A DNA stretch of 64,000 nucleotides from Aptenodytes patagonicus (lineage: Eukaryota; Chordata; Aves; Sphenisciformes; Spheniscidae): assembly GCF_965638725.1 (NCBI RefSeq), contig NC_134951.1:43044746-43108745 (forward strand). Reading direction: 5' to 3'. How positions within the stretch are numbered: the first letter of the stretch is position 1; every line of letters starts with the position of its first letter. The notes under the pieces are model-generated. The model saw nothing but the letters and a program-made list of their open reading frames with translations, ran no database searches and was not told where the DNA came from. Below, in pieces: positions 59,695 to 64,000 of the stretch. A program made the translations under genes and the position numbers.

Positions 59695-59850
59695 AAGCTG
59701 GTGGATTGAGCTCTGGATTTTAATTCAGTTTGGCAACTGTCCTCCCAGGTGAACATAGGACAATCACTTAATCTACCTTGTGCTTCTGTTTCCCAGGTGT
59801 GTACTACAGGAGGAGAAACATTGATGTTTAAATTACTAAGGTTGTCTCCT
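59695..59850 (+). repeat. MIR-like SINE relic
   Basis: The words ggacaatcacttaatctac and cttctgtttcccaggtgt are in the order and spacing of the MIR core (GTCACTTAACCTCT, then CTCAGTTTCCCCATCTGT), reading in the + direction. It is diverged and lacks a clear tRNA-like head. Confidence 0.5.
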
Positions 59851-61429
59851 CACTTCAGGACATAGGAAAAAACATGTGTTGTACAATCCCATGCTGGAAA
59901 ATCTTTGTCAAAATAATTGCATCCAGTTATACTGTTGGCAAATTCTTAAATATGAGATCAGTTCATTCAACGTACCTAGAGATGATGAGTGGCATACAGG
60001 CTACAATTACAGTGTGAGATGAATTACTGGCTGATTAATTGAATGGTGGTGATTTTTCAGAACAAGATGTGTAACACTACCTTTATTTGCATGGCAGGAA
60101 CCTCAGGCCTTAAAATAGCTTCCAGGTTCCGGAGCAAAGCAGGCTTCTCACTGAGGGCTGTAGTTGGGGCAGCTGCAGGGAGGGAACAGTGAGAGGACCT
60201 GCGTGGTGTCAGGGATGACAGAAGTCCAACCTGATAGGGAAAAGGATGGTGCACGCTAGAAACTATGGCCATGTTGCAGTCCGATCACTCTTTATCCTTC
60301 CTGATGCCAGCAGAGACAAAATGTAAAAGTTTGCAGTCGGTTTCATAATTAACATTCCCCAAGCTTCTTGGCTGTGATCCTGTCCTTGCAGCTCCAGATG
60401 TACCAAACTGGGCAACCTCTAGTCTCACAGAGCTGGCCCCATGGCCCGTGTTTCCCCAAAATCCTAATGGTGCTGGTAAAAACTCTGAGGCTTCAGAGCA
60501 GAAGCCAATCATTGGCAACTCAGGGTTGGAAAGAAACTCTCTTAATAAACAGTTTGTACCCAGACTGGGAGCTCTCCTTGAAGCACTAGATACCCGTCTT
60601 ACCGAGATAACTGAGTAGGGTGGGTGAGGGTTCTGTGTCCCATGGTGTGCAAAGTCCTCTACCCCTGAATTAGAAAGAACAGGAATAATTCCATTTCTCT
60701 CCTTGCTGCTCTAAAGCGTGAATGAGAGAAGAACCACTGAGGCACCTCTGCTGGGGGCTGACCATCCTGGCAATACAGCCAGGCTTGGCTATCAGGTTCA
60801 GAGCCGAGCTAAGAAAAAATGCTGATGGCTGTAGTCAGGAGCCAGCGAGGCGGTATGGCCTGAAGAGTCATCCCAAAGTTACAGGCACTGCGGAGCAACC
60901 CACCCCACTGAGCCTGGGTGGCCAGATCTGCTATTAGCACAGCTCTGAATCTGCTTGCTCAACACAAGCTCTTGTAGGAGGGAGAGCTTAAGCGTTAGCC
61001 TGGACATGTCAATGTCTAGAGGATTTGGGGTTTATTTCCTGTTTTAAAGAACTCAAAAGTCCTGTTCTGTTTCTGCAAAGAGTTAATTCTCTGTTAAGAA
61101 AAATAATGCAGTAAAAAAATCTTTCCATTGTGCAGGCCCCAAGCTTTTGAGATGCTTCAGTGGGCTACTGGGAAATCTCTTTAGGATAGAGTCTGTCTGG
61201 CTGAGCTGTCAGATTGACTGCTAGAGGCGCAGCTGAGTTTCAAATGGACGAGCAGTGTGCGTGTGAGACGCATCCCAAAAAAAGATGTTTGACAAGTGAA
61301 GTGTTTTTATTTTATGATAGAGAACGAGCAGGAACATCAGGCAGGTAAATCACCCTGCCAAGCATGAGAGTTCCTGACTGACAGGCTCATCGCCTGCCCT
61401 GCCTGCTCGAGAGGATCCAGCATTTATTT
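59851..61429. other. Unique non-coding sequence
   Basis: No repeat family or exon recognised. Confidence 0.4.
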
Positions 61430-61740
61430 CTACTGAAAAGCAACTGTTTAAATTGCGATTTGCTGACTTTTCATTACTGATTATAATTGCAATGTGCAGG
61501 TTCAGAAGAGCAAAGGGAAGCCTCTGCTTTGCAGGCGGAGGAAAACGGGAAACGACGCTTCTTGAACCAAACAGAAATGGAAGCTGGAGGGAGTAAAAGA
61601 AAGCTTGCAAATAATCAGAAATCAAAACCAAATGATCTGAGGGAGAGAGGCAGGGCCAACACTGACATTTATCAAAGTTTAACAATTAAAATCGCAATAT
61701 ACCAATTAGAATATATGTCAAGGATTGACTCCTACTAACC
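61430..61740. promoter_or_regulatory. Candidate regulatory block
   Basis: AT-rich unique sequence with repeated homeodomain-like and ATTA cores (attactgattataattgc, aacaattaaaatcgcaatat) flanks a more GC-rich middle. Frames of 83 and 111 codons cross it on opposite strands, without family motifs. Function is inference only. Confidence 0.22.
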
Positions 61741-63655
61741 TGCTCTAGCAATGCGAGTATCTTTATATCAGAAATTTTGAAAACATAGCACTGTAATTTG
61801 AGGTCATTTACTACCACGCTATGATACAAACATATCTGATCAAGTATTTTGTCTGAATGCTATAATAAAGAGGCACAAATAAATAATCAGACTAGAAAGA
61901 GAGCGTGAAGACATCGGATAGTGTGATATTAAGTTTTTTACCCGGCTGAATGTGAGATGCGTTCTTTAGTCACAAGTGCCAACGCCACCGGTGAATGTGT
62001 CCTTTCAGCCCTGAATGGGTGAAGAAAAAACCTTGTAGCACAATGTCATGTATTTTGTATGGACTATATTCAGCAAAGTGTTTAAACGTGCTTTAATCTA
62101 TTACTATTCAACAGCTAAGTACTTAACTTCTACTAAAATCCAGGAGAAGATAAAGATGCGCTGAATCAGAGACTATACACTGCATATTTTACAGCAAAAC
62201 TATTTTGGTAATGCCTGAAAACGTTTAAAACATTTTATTGGGACCGTTTTGAGATCTCTCTACTTCTCAAGCCCTAGTTACTGTAAGGTGAACTGTACAC
62301 AGCTGAGAAGGAAAGAAAGATTAAACTTAATCAATCCAAAGTGATTCAGAAGATGTCCAGAATGACTTTACTGTACATAGGAAGAGGTCTCAGCTTTGAA
62401 GCCTGATATATGGAGAATATTCAGGGCTAAAGGCAAAAGCTAAATAACTCTGCAGAAGGCTTTGAAGCTCCCCTTTCCACCACCAATATAAAATTCACAT
62501 TTCTAGTCAGAAAAATTATAAGGTATTTGATCCTCAAGCAATGTTTGGCGTAAAACTGAGCCCTGCATGTGGTGGCAGTCAAGAGAGAGTAAGCCCAGGG
62601 GTGAGAGCAGGGAGGATCTTTGGGAAGAAATAAATAGGCAGGATATCCAAAATGGCAGCAGCTGGAAGCTGCTCCGGGGTGGGATGTCAGGATGAACCCC
62701 CTGGGAGATGCGATACTGCACACAGGGCAGGGAAGGAGGTCAAATGTGCAAGGCCCTGCAATTTGTCAGATGGCTAACACCATCATTACCTGTGTGTGCG
62801 TGCACGCGGGTATGCCTGCCTATAAATTACACTCACAAATTTCCAGGCTGAATGTCCTCTTACTGGCAGCACAGAGCACTGCACCCCCCCTATTAGGAGA
62901 TATTGTCTTATAATGAGCAATAAAAGTTAGTTCTCATGGTGTGAGGCTGCAGATGAGTCACTGCTGAAATCAGCAGCGATCCCAATAGTTTTGATTTTTC
63001 TGCATATTACACACTTTTCCTTTTTTCTGACATCACTGGAAGGAAGAGCATAGGAAGAAGTGTGGGCTTGGAAAAGGAGCTAGAAGCAGAGAAGGGGTCT
63101 GAGGGTGGGATGAGGGAGGCAGACAGGGGAGAAGAATAGGTCCCTTGTTACTATTGTTATCTGATGTCAGGTTCAGGAGCCAGATGCTTCTTGAGACTCC
63201 CTGGCAGGTGAACTTCTGTGCTGTTTGCAGTCATGCTGGACCTCTCCAGTGTTTTCATTTTTGGCAAGAGCCCTGCTATTAGAGAGGAGCCAGCTCTCCA
63301 TGCATCAGGGGCACAGGCACACCAGCCTGAAACAGCGGGCATCACTGGCAGAAGCATGCCTTGCAGCACCATGCAACACTTTTGCAACATCAGTGGAAGA
63401 AAGGAGGTGAGAGGAGACAAAAAAGGGAAAATTAGAGTCTTCCTGTTCCCAGTGGAGACAGGATCAGGCCCAGAAGGAAAGAAAACCAGCAGACGCTTTC
63501 ACAAGGTGGCTGCAGAGAGGAGAGCTGTCCCATTGCCCCACTGGCTCCAAAAGCAGCGTGTGACTTGTCGCAGCTGCAATGTGCTGGCATTCCAACAGCC
63601 ATCCCGGGCTCGGGATGAAGGCACTTTCTGGCAGCTGGCAACTCTCAATGCCTTA
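61741..63655. other. Unique non-coding sequence
   Basis: Frames up to 156 codons (plus, 63218-63688) show no motif. No repeat family recognised. Confidence 0.4.
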
Positions 63656-63717
63656 GAGAGCTTCCAGGACTGGGAACCAAGGAATTGAGAGCTTCCAGGA
63701 CTGGGAACGGAGGAATT
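63656..63717. repeat. 31-bp tandem duplication
   Basis: Units at 63656-63686 and 63687-63717 both begin gagagcttccaggactggga and match at 29 of 31 positions. The two differences lie near the end of the unit. Confidence 0.92.
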
Positions 63718-64000
63718 GCAGTAGATGCCACTTGTCCAAATAAGATAAAGCCAGAAGCCTTGGCAGTGGCATTGCCACCCCTTATGCACACTGTTGTGCC
63801 TCAGTCACAGTGAGCCTGCCACGACTGGGAATTGGAGAGGGTGGTGAAGACAGCAAAAATGTCAACACTGTGAAATGTAAATATGTTTAAAATCTCCTAC
63901 ATAATCTGCTCCTAGTGCTTTCCTAAGAGTCCGATACGCCCATTTCTCTGGGCCTCTCTCTCCCTCATTACTCTCAAAATGGCCATTTCTCTATACCCTC
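63718..64000. other. Unique non-coding sequence
   Basis: I see nothing recognisable to the end of the window. Confidence 0.4.

Noticed and set aside
63218..63688. 156-codon + strand frame
   Set aside because: It crosses the 31-bp tandem duplication in frame by chance and has no recognised domain.
1..64000. CRISPR arrays, operons, phage or bacterial systems
   Set aside because: No array of evenly spaced repeats, no ribosome-binding-site-led gene clusters, and the repeats are vertebrate retroelements.

Overview
This 64 kb window looks like an ordinary, gene-poor piece of a bird nuclear genome. The main evidence is repeat content. Several CR1 LINE copies end in the avian-type 8-mer tail (ATTCTATG units, seen as tcatagaatcatagaat on the + strand). 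There is also one solo endogenous-retrovirus LTR of a type I associate with neoavian birds. Old tRNA-derived (MIR-like) SINE relics and ancient CR1/L3-like relics are present, as expected in amniotes. No host protein-coding exon, rRNA, functional tRNA, CRISPR array or prokaryotic gene could be recognised. Apart from CR1 remnants, open frames are short, lack family motifs and often begin at non-ATG codons, so I treat them as chance frames of intergenic or intronic DNA.

Layout. 1-8.5 kb is mostly unique sequence, with a G-quadruplex tract (1191-1236), a striking 40-bp inverted repeat (4175-4347) and a tandem repeat (7883-8030). 8531-9640 is the longest CR1, minus strand, with decayed reverse transcriptase. 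9.6-20.5 kb is unique, often AT-rich, with a small hairpin, a perfect 24-bp duplication, a short CpG-dense block (15730-15935) and a pyrimidine-rich tract. 20538-21082 is a solo LTR, minus strand. 22.1-25.7 kb holds an old CR1 fragment and two MIR-like relics. 25.7-35.4 kb has nothing recognisable. 35.4-38.9 kb has three CR1 fragments, two with fold-back junctions, and a 34-bp direct repeat spanning about 1.2 kb. 43.6-46.5 kb is a cluster of ancient LINE relics plus one CR1. 49-52.6 kb holds a candidate regulatory block, the longest open frame (51101-51856 from its first ATG), a G-quadruplex in a pyrimidine tract and a tRNA-derived SINE relic. 54.8-64 kb has another ancient LINE-like relic, a MIR-like relic, small tandem duplications and a second candidate regulatory block.

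No set of genes acts together here. CR1 copies are 5'-truncated, dead insertions, and the LTR is solo, so no element is autonomous. The observations most worth checking are the inverted repeat at 4175-4347 (pairs end to end as + strand RNA when G·U pairs are allowed), the CR1 fold-back junctions, the 34-bp direct repeat and the CpG-dense block. I found no convincing new biological system. Family names come from recognising sequence features, not from a search.
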